Origin: Pseudomonadota bacterium
GTDB taxonomy: Bacteria; Desulfobacterota; Syntrophobacteria; Syntrophobacterales; Syntrophobacteraceae
NCBI GenBank assembly: GCA_023416335.1
Contig: JAEZHY010000200.1
Location: forward strand, 1-24,415
Direction: 5' to 3'
Length of the DNA: 24,415 nucleotides
Below are positions 1 to 8,034 of this stretch, one piece after another. Below the pieces are notes generated by a model. That model was not told the DNA's origin, did no database searches, and saw nothing but the letters and a program-made list of their open reading frames with translations. How positions within the stretch are numbered: the first letter of the stretch is position 1; each line of letters starts with the position of its first letter. The position numbers and the translations under genes are program-made.

Positions 1-803
1 ACGGAGTCATTCACGATTTTGAAACGGCTTCGTTCATGATCCGTACATTCCTGGGAAAAGTCTTCAGAAGGCTTCCCCTCTCCAGACCCAAACTCGTGGT
101 GGCAGTCCCGGTCGGAATCACATCCGTCGAAAAACGGGCCGTGATGGAAGCTGCCGAAATGGCGGGCGCGGGCAAGGTCTTCCTCGTTGAGGAACCTATG
201 GCGGCGGCAATCGGAAGCGGACTCCCCATCGATGAGGCAGCCGGGCAGATGATCGTCGATATTGGCGGCGGTACAACCGAGGTGGCAATCATATCCAAGT
301 TTGCAGTCTCTTGCAGCGAGTCTCTTCGCGTGGCGGGAGACGAGGCAAACGAGGCTATCTGTCAGTATATCCGTAGCGAGCACCGAATGGGCATCAGCGA
401 GATCATGGCCGATGTCATAAAAATGAAAATAGGTTCAGCCGTCCCTCTGAAAAAACCTTTGGAAATCAAGCTGAGGGGCAAGGACCTCTCCAGCGGCATG
501 CCGAAGATTGTCAGCGTCACGGATGCCGATATCCGGGCGGCCATAAAAGAACCTACTCAGGCCATTATTGAGGCGATTCGACGCGTTCTCGAAAAAGCAT
601 CTCCGGATCTTGCTTCGGATGTAGCGGAAAACGGCATCTGGTTGGCCGGGGGCGGCTCCCTCCTTAAGGGGTTGCGGCTTCTGATTAATCAGGCGGTCGG
701 ACTCGATGTGAAAAGGGCGGAAGATCCGCTGCGCTCAGTCATCCGCGGTGCAGGTTCCGTTACCGAACACTTCGAATATTACAGGGATGTTTTCTTGAAT
801 TAA
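1..803 (+). CDS. mreB: MreB-like actin-family cytoskeletal protein, 3' part (5' end outside window)
   Basis: The frame is open from base 3 to a TAA at 801-803, so the gene is cut by the window edge. The ATG at base 36 is internal, because the codons before it (GVIHDFE...) match the usual MreB 'DGVI-DF' region. The actin/Hsp70-type ATPase signatures are visible: a phosphate-loop segment IVDIGGGTTEVA, VEEPMAAAIGSG, and an adenosine-site LAGGGSLLKG. MreB polymerises under the inner membrane and guides the elongation (Rod) complex in rod-shaped cells. The C-terminus (SVIRGAGSVTEHFEYYRDVFLN) departs from the usual 'GTGK-LE' ending. No mreC/mreD follows; the next gene is a convergent sensor kinase. 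It may therefore be a paralogue rather than the main mreB. Family assignment is confident, the exact role less so. Confidence 0.88.
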   Translation, partial: GVIHDFETASFMIRTFLGKVFRRLPLSRPKLVVAVPVGITSVEKRAVMEAAEMAGAGKVFLVEEPMAAAIGSGLPIDEAAGQMIVDIGGGTTEVAIISKFAVSCSESLRVAGDEANEAICQYIRSEHRMGISEIMADVIKMKIGSAVPLKKPLEIKLRGKDLSSGMPKIVSVTDADIRAAIKEPTQAIIEAIRRVLEKASPDLASDVAENGIWLAGGGSLLKGLRLLINQAVGLDVKRAEDPLRSVIRGAGSVTEHFEYYRDVFLN

Positions 804-1019
804 TCATAATCGAGGGTCGCCGGAGCCCTGTTCGATTCAAGAGTCTCACACCCGCTGGTCCCCAGGCTCCGGGGACGGTTGCCCAAATCCCCGCGGTAGC
901 TTCAGATTGCATACCAGACACCATTCCGTCATCCCGGCCCTTCTCTTCGATCAGGACAAGTTCACACCAAAATCCGGGCTTTGGGACGGACTAATCGTGA
1001 ATTCAAGTCCTTAAGACCA

Positions 1020-1038
1020 CTGGCTCCCGGCTCAAAAG
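1020..1038. repeat. Dispersed repeat block C, copy 1 (inverted relative to 23317-23335)
   Basis: The 19 bases CTGGCTCCCGGCTCAAAAG match the reverse complement of 23317-23335 at 18 of 19 positions. It lies in the non-coding gap after the mreB-like gene, next to two further shared blocks. Confidence 0.7.
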
Positions 1039-1046
1039 GGATCAGA

Positions 1047-1090
1047 CCTGCCGGGACGGGGTTCCCAAAGCGGACCCTAAGAACCAGCGG
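1047..1090. repeat. Dispersed repeat block B, copy 1 (direct copy at 23177-23220)
   Basis: This 44-base block begins CCTGCCGGGACGGGGTTC and ends GAACCAGCGG. It matches 23177-23220 at 37 of 44 positions in the same orientation with no gaps, by hand alignment. Both copies are intergenic and both end in AACCAGCGG. Confidence 0.75.
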
Positions 1091-1127
1091 CGTATTTCCT
1101 CAAAGCAACAACATTGCCCGAACCTGG

Positions 1128-1147
1128 GAACGGTCAGGAAACCGTGC
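1128..1147. repeat. REP-like hairpin repeat D, copy 1
   Basis: The 20 bases GAACGGTCAGGAAACCGTGC form an imperfect palindrome (ACGGT/ACCGT arms around CAGGAA). They match the reverse complement of 23394-23413 at 19 of 20 positions. A variant hairpin with loop CGGGAA lies at 23432-23457. Confidence 0.7.
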
Positions 1148-1180
1148 ATCAACCAAACAGGGAATTACCTTTCCGGTATA

Positions 1181-4100
1181 TCAGCTCACTTTTTCTTTAA
1201 TCTCGTTTCCCGCCTGCTCCAACACCTTCTGCAGCACATCCGACAGTTCCTTCAATACGAGCGGCTTGACAACAAGGGCCCTTATCCCGGCCTCAAGCGC
1301 TCTTTCCTTATACGCTGAATCGATCAGGCCGGTGCAGAGGACAATCGGAATGTCGGATCGTATCTTCAATATTTCCTTTGCCAGTTCGATCCCCGTCATC
1401 TGCGGCATGGTCTGATCCGTAAGGACAAGATCGAACCGCCACGGGTTTGCCCGGAACGCTTCCAGTGCATCGAGACTGCTGTGACGGGCAACAACTTCGT
1501 ATCCCATGTGCTCGAGGGCTTCCTTCTGTACATCGACGACCATCTTCTCGTCATCTACCAGCAGAATCCGCCCGTGTCCGCCGCCAAGAGTCGACGATTG
1601 CTCCGCAATGCTCATCTCACCCATCTCTGCTTTCGGCAGGAGTATCGTGAAGGCGGTTCCTCTGCCGGGCGTACTCGAAACGGAGATCGTTCCGCCCAAG
1701 TTTCTCACGATCCCGTAGACGACCGCAAGCCCCAGCCCCGTGCCCTCACTGGCTCCCTTGGTGGTAAAATAGGGTTCGAAAATCCGCTGCATGACGGTAT
1801 CGTCCATCCCGCAGCCGGTATCCGTTACCGAAAGCTTGAGGTACGGACCCGAGGCGATCTCTGAAAGCTCGCCCTCATCATGCAACTCTGTAAGACTCAA
1901 AGCAACTTTCAGCGTACCGCCCTTCTCGCCGATCGCGTGCGCCGCATTGGCACAAAGGTTCATCATGATCTGGTGGATCTGCGTCGGATCGGCCATCACC
2001 GATCCAAAGGCGGCTTCCGGATCTATTTCACGACGTATATCGATGGTGGATGGAAGTGACGATCTGAGGAAGTTCAGAGTTTCCTTTATTATAAAATTGA
2101 CCTGGACGGGCTTCCTTTCCTGTTCACCCTTACGGCTGAAAGCAAGGATTTGTTTCACCAGCGATTTTGCCCGGAAACTCGACTGTAGCACCTGCTGGAT
2201 CATGCGATGCACTCCGCTGCTTTTTGAGGTTTCGGCAAGGGCCAACTGGCAATAGCCCATGATAGGTGTCAGGATATTGTTGAAATCGTGAGCGATTCCA
2301 CCTGCAAGAGTCCCTATTGCCTCCATCTTTTGAGCCTGACGGAGCTGAGATTCGAGTTTCGCTCTCAGCTCTTCGGCTTTCTTTTGCTCGCTGATATCCC
2401 TGAAAGTGGTGACCGTGCCGGTGATTTCCCCCGCCTCGATTATGGGAGTGCTCGAACAAACGGCCGGGAAACCGGTACCGTCTTTTCTCCAGAAGAATTC
2501 CTCTTTTGCGCAGCTGGGCACGCCGGTTTTGGAGGTAATGTGCGTAAGACATGTTTCACGCGGGTTGGGCGAACCGTCGGGCAGGGAATGATGTATTAGA
2601 TCGTGCAGGTCGCTGCCCAGAATTTCCTCGCTGTCGTGACCCAACATCAGTGCGGAGGCCGGATTGACAAAAACGATTTTCCCGTCGAGATCAAGCCCGA
2701 TGATTGCTTCTCCGGCGGCATCGAGAATAAGCTGCTTTTGCCGGCTGAGCCTTTCCAGTTCTTGCTCCGCATGCTTACGATAGGTAATGTCGGTAACGAT
2801 CCCGATTACACCGATTATGTTTCCGTCCGGATCGTAATGCGGACCGTAGCTGGCAATCATCCAGACTTCCTTGCCCGTCTGCGCTACGATGAAGTGCGTA
2901 TCTTTCGATCGGCAGCTTTGTCCTTTTAAGGCCTTGCCGATTAACCGGTCGATTCCGGTCTCCCTTACGTGCGGAAACAGGTCCAACGCATTCCGGCCTA
3001 TGACTTCCTCGGCAGCAAGCCCGGTCAATTCCTCCATGGCCCGGTTCCAGACCACATGGTTCAGCCCGGGGTCGTAGACAATGATGCCGTTTCTGGCGCT
3101 GGAGATGATCTCCTGGTTGAACTGATTCAGGAAGCGCAGTTTTTCTTCAGCCTGCTTCTGTTGCGTGATGTCGCGCTGCACGCCCCAGGCCCTTACAAGC
3201 ATGCCGTTTTCGACTACTCCGATCAGGCTGACCGACAGGCAGATATTGTTACCCTTCGAATCGGAATGTTGAACCTCCGTATCGACAAGTCGGTAGCCCG
3301 ATTGAATGAATGACCTCAGGTAATCGTGGTTGCGCGGATCGGAATTCGGGAGAAGATCTCTAAGCTTCTTCCCCAGAATGTCCTCGGCCCTGTTCTGCCC
3401 GTATATCTGTGCCATCATATCGTTGCACTCGGCCAGCCAGGCACTTCCGAACATCCGGGCAATCTGATCGTCAACGGGCAGAGCGGCAGGCACAGGGTCG
3501 TTAAATTCCAGCCGGAAGACTCCTTCCGAGCTGTTGACAATAAAAGCCCTATACCTGGCCTCGCTGTTTCTTAGCGCGATTTCGGCTTTTTTCCGTTCGG
3601 TTATGTCCCGAATCGTCACGAGCGCACGTTTCCGGCCGCCGATCGAAGCCCCTCTGACGCTGACTTCACTCCAGAACAACCGGCCTTCGCTGTTTTTCGC
3701 ATGCCACTCAAAAACCTGCGGACCTTCTTCAACAGCCTTTCTGAGCCACTCCATCCCCTCGGTCAGGGTATATGGCGTTTCTCCCGACCCAAGATCGGCA
3801 ATATTCATCCGAAGAGCTTCTTCCCGGCTATAACGGAAAAGCTCACACATGCGCTGGTTCACATCGAGGATGGCCCCCGTTGTCGAATTGTGGACCAGAA
3901 TGGCATCGTTTACCCAGTCGAAAATCGCACGAAAACGCTGCTCGTTTTCGTAAAGGGCGGCCTGCGAACGTTTTCGCACTATTTCCTGGAGTTCCAGAGT
4001 TTCCGCCATCTGGTCAAATGCGGCCGCGAGTTGACCGAGTTCTCCACCGTAGTATGAGAGCCCCGTCCGAACGCTCAGATCTCCGGCGCAAAGCCGGCGT

Positions 4101-5053
4101 GTCGCTCGGATCAGGGTGTCAAGCTTATCGAGAATAAAGACCTGGCTGCCCACGATCATCCCCAGAAAAGCAAGGAGCATGGCAATGAAAAGGGCGAGCA
4201 GGCAAATGATGAAATTCCGACGGGCATTACCGGCTATCGAAGCAGGTGCACCGACACTCAGATACAGGAATTCATCAGGGAGGTTGCGAACAAGATTGGT
4301 AAACGAATAGACCCGCTCGACACCGTCTGCACCAGTCGTTTGTGTTTCTCCTCTGTGCGTCCTGTCGCGAACAGGCTCCAACAGCAGATCCTCGGGAACG
4401 AGGTTTCCGAGATATTTATGGCCCTCCGGATAGCGCATAAGGACGGTGCCGTTGCGGTCCGTCAGCGTCAGCACCCAGTTCTCGGGGAGTCTCACCCGGG
4501 CTGCGACCTGAGCCAGCCATCTCAGATTGAGACATACGCATATAACGCCCCGGAGTTCTCCGGACTTGTCATGCACCGATTCGGCAATTCCGACTTTCCC
4601 GGATATCCCCGGAACGTCCCGCAGGAATTCTCCAATGGTAAGATGGTTTTTCTGGACAGCCTGCTGAAACCAGCCTGCTCCGGCGACATTGGCGGAAACG
4701 CTTTGCGGCGGGTCGCTGAAAATAATGTCACCCTTGCGATTTGCTATAAGGATTTCGGCTATGTAGGGATAATGGATTTTGAGATCAGGAAGAAGCGCCT
4801 CGGTTACCGCTTCCTGAATTTGACCGGGAATATGAGACAAAGCGAGAATCAGTTGATGCGAATTCTCGATCACACGCTGATATTCGGCTTCACCAGCCTG
4901 TGCCAGCCGAAACTTCTCCTGTTCCACCCAGGTGTTGGCTGCGCGATATTCTTTGAACAGATCGTAAGTAGCCAGAGCAATGGCGGGTGCAATGGCAACC
5001 GTGAGCAAGACTATCAGTCGTATTCGGAGGTTTCTGAACAGAAATCGCCTCAA
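1181..5053 (-). CDS. Hybrid sensor histidine kinase (dCache, HAMP, four PAS, HisKA, HATPase, receiver)
   Basis: This membrane-bound hybrid kinase senses a periplasmic ligand and passes phosphate from its own His to its own Asp. Domains in order: N-terminal TM helix; dCache-like periplasmic region with TM helix 2 near residue 300; HAMP (LDTLIRATRRLCAGDL...); four PAS units (starting near RFRAIFDWVND, RYRAFIVNSSEG, EIISSARNGIIVYD and LILDAAGEAIIGLD); HisKA with the phospho-acceptor in GGIAHDFNNILTP; HATPase with N-box NLCANAAHA, DTGCGMD and GTGLGL; and a C-terminal receiver of about 130 residues with Asp in VLTDQTMP and Lys in VVKPL. I chose the TTG at 5053 because GGGAGG lies 7 bases upstream and the protein then starts directly with the basic/TM segment. 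The in-frame ATG at 5128 would add 25 residues and has no visible ribosome site. No cognate regulator is adjacent. Confidence 0.93.
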   Translation of the reverse strand: MRRFLFRNLRIRLIVLLTVAIAPAIALATYDLFKEYRAANTWVEQEKFRLAQAGEAEYQRVIENSHQLILALSHIPGQIQEAVTEALLPDLKIHYPYIAEILIANRKGDIIFSDPPQSVSANVAGAGWFQQAVQKNHLTIGEFLRDVPGISGKVGIAESVHDKSGELRGVICVCLNLRWLAQVAARVRLPENWVLTLTDRNGTVLMRYPEGHKYLGNLVPEDLLLEPVRDRTHRGETQTTGADGVERVYSFTNLVRNLPDEFLYLSVGAPASIAGNARRNFIICLLALFIAMLLAFLGMIVGSQVFILDKLDTLIRATRRLCAGDLSVRTGLSYYGGELGQLAAAFDQMAETLELQEIVRKRSQAALYENEQRFRAIFDWVNDAILVHNSTTGAILDVNQRMCELFRYSREEALRMNIADLGSGETPYTLTEGMEWLRKAVEEGPQVFEWHAKNSEGRLFWSEVSVRGASIGGRKRALVTIRDITERKKAEIALRNSEARYRAFIVNSSEGVFRLEFNDPVPAALPVDDQIARMFGSAWLAECNDMMAQIYGQNRAEDILGKKLRDLLPNSDPRNHDYLRSFIQSGYRLVDTEVQHSDSKGNNICLSVSLIGVVENGMLVRAWGVQRDITQQKQAEEKLRFLNQFNQEIISSARNGIIVYDPGLNHVVWNRAMEELTGLAAEEVIGRNALDLFPHVRETGIDRLIGKALKGQSCRSKDTHFIVAQTGKEVWMIASYGPHYDPDGNIIGVIGIVTDITYRKHAEQELERLSRQKQLILDAAGEAIIGLDLDGKIVFVNPASALMLGHDSEEILGSDLHDLIHHSLPDGSPNPRETCLTHITSKTGVPSCAKEEFFWRKDGTGFPAVCSSTPIIEAGEITGTVTTFRDISEQKKAEELRAKLESQLRQAQKMEAIGTLAGGIAHDFNNILTPIMGYCQLALAETSKSSGVHRMIQQVLQSSFRAKSLVKQILAFSRKGEQERKPVQVNFIIKETLNFLRSSLPSTIDIRREIDPEAAFGSVMADPTQIHQIMMNLCANAAHAIGEKGGTLKVALSLTELHDEGELSEIASGPYLKLSVTDTGCGMDDTVMQRIFEPYFTTKGASEGTGLGLAVVYGIVRNLGGTISVSSTPGRGTAFTILLPKAEMGEMSIAEQSSTLGGGHGRILLVDDEKMVVDVQKEALEHMGYEVVARHSSLDALEAFRANPWRFDLVLTDQTMPQMTGIELAKEILKIRSDIPIVLCTGLIDSAYKERALEAGIRALVVKPLVLKELSDVLQKVLEQAGNEIKEKVS

Positions 5054-5857
5054 CCGCTTGCCTCCCGTTGACAATAACTCTCGACCAGGCGGAGCGCATT
5101 CTCCCGAGTATTTCGCCGGCTTCAACATCGAAACCGGCCGGTCGTTACGGGAAAAGCCTCTAACCGAGCTTTTCCCGAATGGAAAGTGGGTCGGATTTCA
5201 TAGGAAACTCTATTTCCCCATTATGATTAATCCAGAGCAAATCGCAATTCGGAAGCAGATTATGATGCAACATCTAAGCCAACCGGATCTCTTATTAACC
5301 GACAATTCACAGCACAGGCCGTTCAAAAGCCGCTCAATTTGGTTCAACACGCACCGGCAGCGTTTCAGGCCGGCCGGCAATCGTCTTGCGTGACAGGTTC
5401 CGATTGTGGATTGGTTATGATGTGAGAATTGTTCGCCCCAAGACGCCATAATACACTCATCCCTCTTCTCTGGGAAGAAATATCGTACTCATGAGCCGGA
5501 ATGGGCCTCCAAACCAGGACCGGCGCGGTCTGGGCCAGGCCGTGACCAGGTTTGGGAATCCGGCGAAAAATATTCTTAAAGTAATCGCTTTCCTCGAGGG
5601 GATTAAACAGGGTACCCGCAGGTCAAGATAAGTCGATCATAAAGTGAACTGTTTCGCATGCATCAGTGAATTGTTTTGCCTACATCAATGCAGGAGTAAA
5701 GCATTGCATATTGGGAAAGCTGCACGGATCGGGCAAAATTCAGATGAAGAGAAAAGGCATTACGACCGATTTTAAATGCATGAGAATAATTTTTTGAAAG
5801 GAATCGGGGTTCGCTTTTTTTAGACCATCATTAGACCAAAGCGGGAAACGGCGCCAA
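5054..5857. other. Long divergent intergenic region (about 800 bp) without a supported gene
   Basis: It separates the minus-strand kinase from the plus-strand CheD-HDOD gene and must hold both promoters. Short open frames here (for example minus strand 5210-5449) show no recognisable protein and odd composition. The one clear structure is a 22-bp tandem repeat at 5643-5686. An imperfect inverted pair CCAAACC / GGTTTGG flanks a GC-rich stretch near 5509-5554. No riboswitch or tRNA was recognised. Confidence 0.5.
5643..5686. repeat. Two 22-bp tandem direct repeats upstream of the CheD-HDOD gene
   Basis: Unit 1 (5643-5664, AGTGAACTGTTTCGC...CATC) and unit 2 (5665-5686, AGTGAATTGTTTTGC...CATC) are adjacent and match at 18 of 22 positions. 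A 22-bp period is close to two helical turns, so this may be a paired operator. That is inference; no regulator is known. Confidence 0.6.
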
Positions 5858-7198
5858 ATGAAAGCCCATACAGTAAACTCAGGTACTTACTCCATCAGCA
5901 ACAGCAAGCCTGAAGTTCTCAACGCTTTCCTGGGAAGCTGCGTCGGAGTAACGTTATGCGACAGTAAGGCAGGGATTGGCGGGCTCATCCACCTTCTTCT
6001 GCCGGAACCTCCCAGCATGGACCTGTCATGGAGCCCTGAGGTAAGCGCGGTTACGGGCATACCGGTTTTCCTGGCCGAGTTGTGTGCGCAGGGAGCACGG
6101 AAGGAAAGGCTGGAAGCATGCATCGCGGGTGGAGCTCTCATAGACCCCGTCACAAAGGCTGATCTGGTACTGGATCTTGGCGGGCGGACCGCCGAAATGG
6201 CCCACAGAATTCTTCAAAACGAGAAGATCCCCGTCCGGAAAAGTGAAATCGGGGGATACTTCTCCTGCTGCCTCAGCCTCGACCTGACCACATGGGAAAC
6301 CAAGATAGATCCTCTCGTGATACCGCCCATGCGACCCCTTGCGGAAAAAACATTCAAGCCTCCTACGCCCCAGCAACTCGACTGCGTTATCGAGACCCTC
6401 ATGCCGATTCCACAGACGGCCCTCAAAGTGGTCCGGATGATAAACGCCGCCAATTACTCGTTCAAGGAGCTTGCAAAGGAAGTTATACAGGAACAGGTCC
6501 TTAGTGCCAGAATAATTCGAATGTGTAATTCGGTCGTCCTCAGTCCGAGGATGAAGGTCGATTCCATTGAAAAAGCGCTGGTCCGAATCGGAGAAAAAAA
6601 CCTTCTCCTGCTTGCCCTCTCGTTTTCCCTGGAAGATTTCATCTCGCGTGGACACCAGGGATATTCCCTCTGCAAGGGCGGGATTTTTCACCATTCTTTC
6701 TGGACGGCAACAATCAGCGGAAAACTGGCTGAGATCAGCGGCAGGGCTGCCCCGGATCTTGCTTACACGGCCGGTCTCCTCCACGACATCGGGAAAGTCG
6801 TGCTCGACCAGTACATGTTCAACGCCTATCCGCTCTTTTACAGGCAGCTTCAGCTGGAGGAGAGCGATCTGATCGCAGCGGAGAAGAAACTCTTTCGAGT
6901 TACTCATACCGAAGCGGGCCAACGGCTTGCATGCGCCTGGGATATGCCGGAGTACATCTCGGATACGATTCTGCATCACCACGATCCCGACCAGGCGACT
7001 CACAACAGCGAACTGGTGCATATCGTCTATATTGCCGACTTGCTAAGCAGCCGTTTCATGCCCGGACACGAACTTGAGAAAATGAACACCACTCACCTGC
7101 GTTCGAGTCTCGACGCAATTGGATGTCATCCCAAGGATTTTTCCGTTCTGCTTACAGGTACGCCGCTTGCGGCTATATCGGCGGGGCTGTTCGATTAG
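5858..7198 (+). CDS. CheD-HDOD fusion protein (receptor deamidase-like domain plus HDOD signalling domain)
   Basis: Residues 1-155 are CheD-like. Cys28 in LGSCVGVTL and His45 in GGLIHLLLP have the 17-residue spacing of the catalytic Cys27/His44 of Thermotoga CheD, which deamidates chemoreceptor glutamines. The position of that enzyme's catalytic Thr (Cys minus 6) is Asn22 here. Residues about 170-440 form an HDOD domain: IPQTALKVVRMIN, then TAGLLHDIGKVVLD with an intact HD pair, and HTEAGQRLACAWDMP. HDOD domains act as signalling scaffolds or degenerate phosphohydrolases. The protein is cytoplasmic, with no TM segment. The ATG at 5858 has only a weak upstream purine stretch (GGGAAACGG), but the CheD alignment starts immediately, so it is kept. 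A small unknown gene and a response regulator follow. Fusion is certain from the reading frame; substrate and activity are not. Confidence 0.88.
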   Translation: MKAHTVNSGTYSISNSKPEVLNAFLGSCVGVTLCDSKAGIGGLIHLLLPEPPSMDLSWSPEVSAVTGIPVFLAELCAQGARKERLEACIAGGALIDPVTKADLVLDLGGRTAEMAHRILQNEKIPVRKSEIGGYFSCCLSLDLTTWETKIDPLVIPPMRPLAEKTFKPPTPQQLDCVIETLMPIPQTALKVVRMINAANYSFKELAKEVIQEQVLSARIIRMCNSVVLSPRMKVDSIEKALVRIGEKNLLLLALSFSLEDFISRGHQGYSLCKGGIFHHSFWTATISGKLAEISGRAAPDLAYTAGLLHDIGKVVLDQYMFNAYPLFYRQLQLEESDLIAAEKKLFRVTHTEAGQRLACAWDMPEYISDTILHHHDPDQATHNSELVHIVYIADLLSSRFMPGHELEKMNTTHLRSSLDAIGCHPKDFSVLLTGTPLAAISAGLFD

Positions 7199-7320
7199 GA
7201 GCACGAATACTCAAACCGCCGATCACGCATACGAACCGCTGAACCTGCCCGTGATTCCGCCAACCGATTCCCCCTGATGATTATACTATTTTTGTAGACA
7301 ATAGGTTGACGGAGGTTTTC

Positions 7321-7662
7321 ATGATCATACGAGGATTCGATGCGATCAGCGCGGCCAAGCATTTGCATATGCCGCTGGGAAAATATAGTGAGCAGTCCCA
7401 TACCGGATTCAGGCTCGATCTTTCGATTAAAGAAGCCGACGACCTGGCTATTGTTGACCAGAACCTGATTTTTCTCGATCTGGACATCAGCAGACTTACG
7501 GTCGAGGAACTCGTGGCACTTTCCGTTGCCCTGGGAGGGAAACCGGGTGAGTCTTTCAACGAACTAAGAGACAGGTTCGAAATGGAAGGCGACGATGACA
7601 GGGCCGAGATATTCGAAGCCATGGCGCGAAGGTGGTCTGAATTAAAATTGAAGTCACACTAA
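7321..7662 (+). CDS. Conserved-looking small acidic protein of unknown function (113 aa)
   Basis: The ATG at 7321 follows GGAGG by 5 bases, a strong ribosome site, so I prefer it to the TTG at 7306. I do not recognise a family. The protein is soluble, with no signal peptide or TM segment. It has a short N-terminal alpha/beta-looking part (MIIRGFDAISAAKHLHMP), a central acidic stretch (LSIKEADDLAIVDQNLIFLDLD) and a predicted helical C-terminal half rich in Glu/Arg (RDRFEMEGDDDRAEIFEAMARRW). It lies 122 bases after the CheD-HDOD gene on the same strand and before a response regulator, so a role in the same signalling group is possible but only by position. Confidence 0.7.
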   Translation: MIIRGFDAISAAKHLHMPLGKYSEQSHTGFRLDLSIKEADDLAIVDQNLIFLDLDISRLTVEELVALSVALGGKPGESFNELRDRFEMEGDDDRAEIFEAMARRWSELKLKSH

Positions 7663-7690
7663 AAAATTATTTCGGAAAGTGCGCTTAGGA

Positions 7691-7732
7691 TGTAAATTAC
7701 AGGAAAGTAATAACAACGGGTCTGTAATTACA
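7691..7732. promoter_or_regulatory. Pair of TGTAA(A)TTACA palindromes, possible operator
   Basis: TGTAAATTACA at 7691-7701 and TGTAATTACA at 7723-7732 have centres about 31.5 bp apart, roughly three helical turns, so both would face the same side of the DNA. They follow the small unknown gene and precede the response regulator. Seen directly; the binding protein is unknown. Confidence 0.45.
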
Positions 7733-7938
7733 AAAATGGAATTTGAAACACAATTCTCACAAGAACTGCCAGGGCCGGTAGATCGCCCATCGTGAAGCTA
7801 TGAAACCATCGCTCAAAATGGCTTGGGATACCGGCTTCTCCGACTTCTCGTGACCGTACCGACCTCGCTGAGAGAAAGGAAACGGTGTTCGACCGGATTG
7901 CCGCACTGATTGAAACCGACCTGATTTCTCCGGGCGGA

Positions 7939-7954
7939 ATTACTGTTTTGTAAT
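7939..7954. promoter_or_regulatory. ATTAC-N6-GTAAT dyad near the response regulator start
   Basis: This 16-base inverted repeat shares the ATTAC/GTAAT arms of the palindromes at 7691-7732 but with a 6-base spacer. It ends 80 bases before the ATG at 8035, where an operator or a promoter-proximal site could lie. Confidence 0.35.
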
Positions 7955-8034
7955 ATTTTCTCCTGTCGCTCGTACCGGGGATTCCTCCGCACGGGCCCGG
8001 CACCAACTTTCTTTCTTTCATCGGAAGAATCTAT

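Larger units (their letters stand above)
804..1180. other. Intergenic stretch between convergent mreB-like and kinase genes, carrying repeat elements
   Basis: No convincing gene is seen here. A small hairpin (GTCCCC/GGGGAC arms at 858-863 and 871-876) lies shortly after the mreB-like stop but has no T-tract, so it is only a weak terminator candidate. Between 1020 and 1147 there are three sequence blocks that recur at 23177-23414 on the far side of the window, listed separately as repeats. Confidence 0.6.
7663..8034. other. Intergenic region upstream of the response regulator
   Basis: No gene is supported in these 372 bases. The left part has two near-identical palindromes, TGTAAATTACA (7691-7701) and TGTAATTACA (7723-7732). 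A related dyad ATTAC-N6-GTAAT lies at 7939-7954, about 80 bases before the next start codon. An open stretch on the plus strand at 7804-7953 has no start codon and matches nothing I know. Confidence 0.5.

Noticed and set aside
804..1180. Insertion sequence remnant
   Set aside because: No transposase coding or terminal inverted repeats with target duplications could be found; only short shared blocks.
1181..5053. Hybrid kinase and NarL-type regulator as a cognate pair
   Set aside because: They are 3 kb apart in different transcription units, and the kinase has its own receiver; nothing in the sequence links them directly.
4340..5071. 243-codon open frame on the plus strand
   Set aside because: Antisense to the sensor domain of the hybrid kinase; no domain or ribosome site.
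5210..5449. 79-codon minus-strand frame in the kinase/CheD intergenic region
   Set aside because: Odd composition (many Cys, Arg, Ile in short runs), no ribosome site, no recognisable family.
7804..7953. Open stretch of 49 codons ending ...VFDRIAALIETDLISPGGITVL before the response regulator
   Set aside because: It looks somewhat protein-like and might be a gene remnant, but it has no start codon and no match I recognise, so I do not call it.
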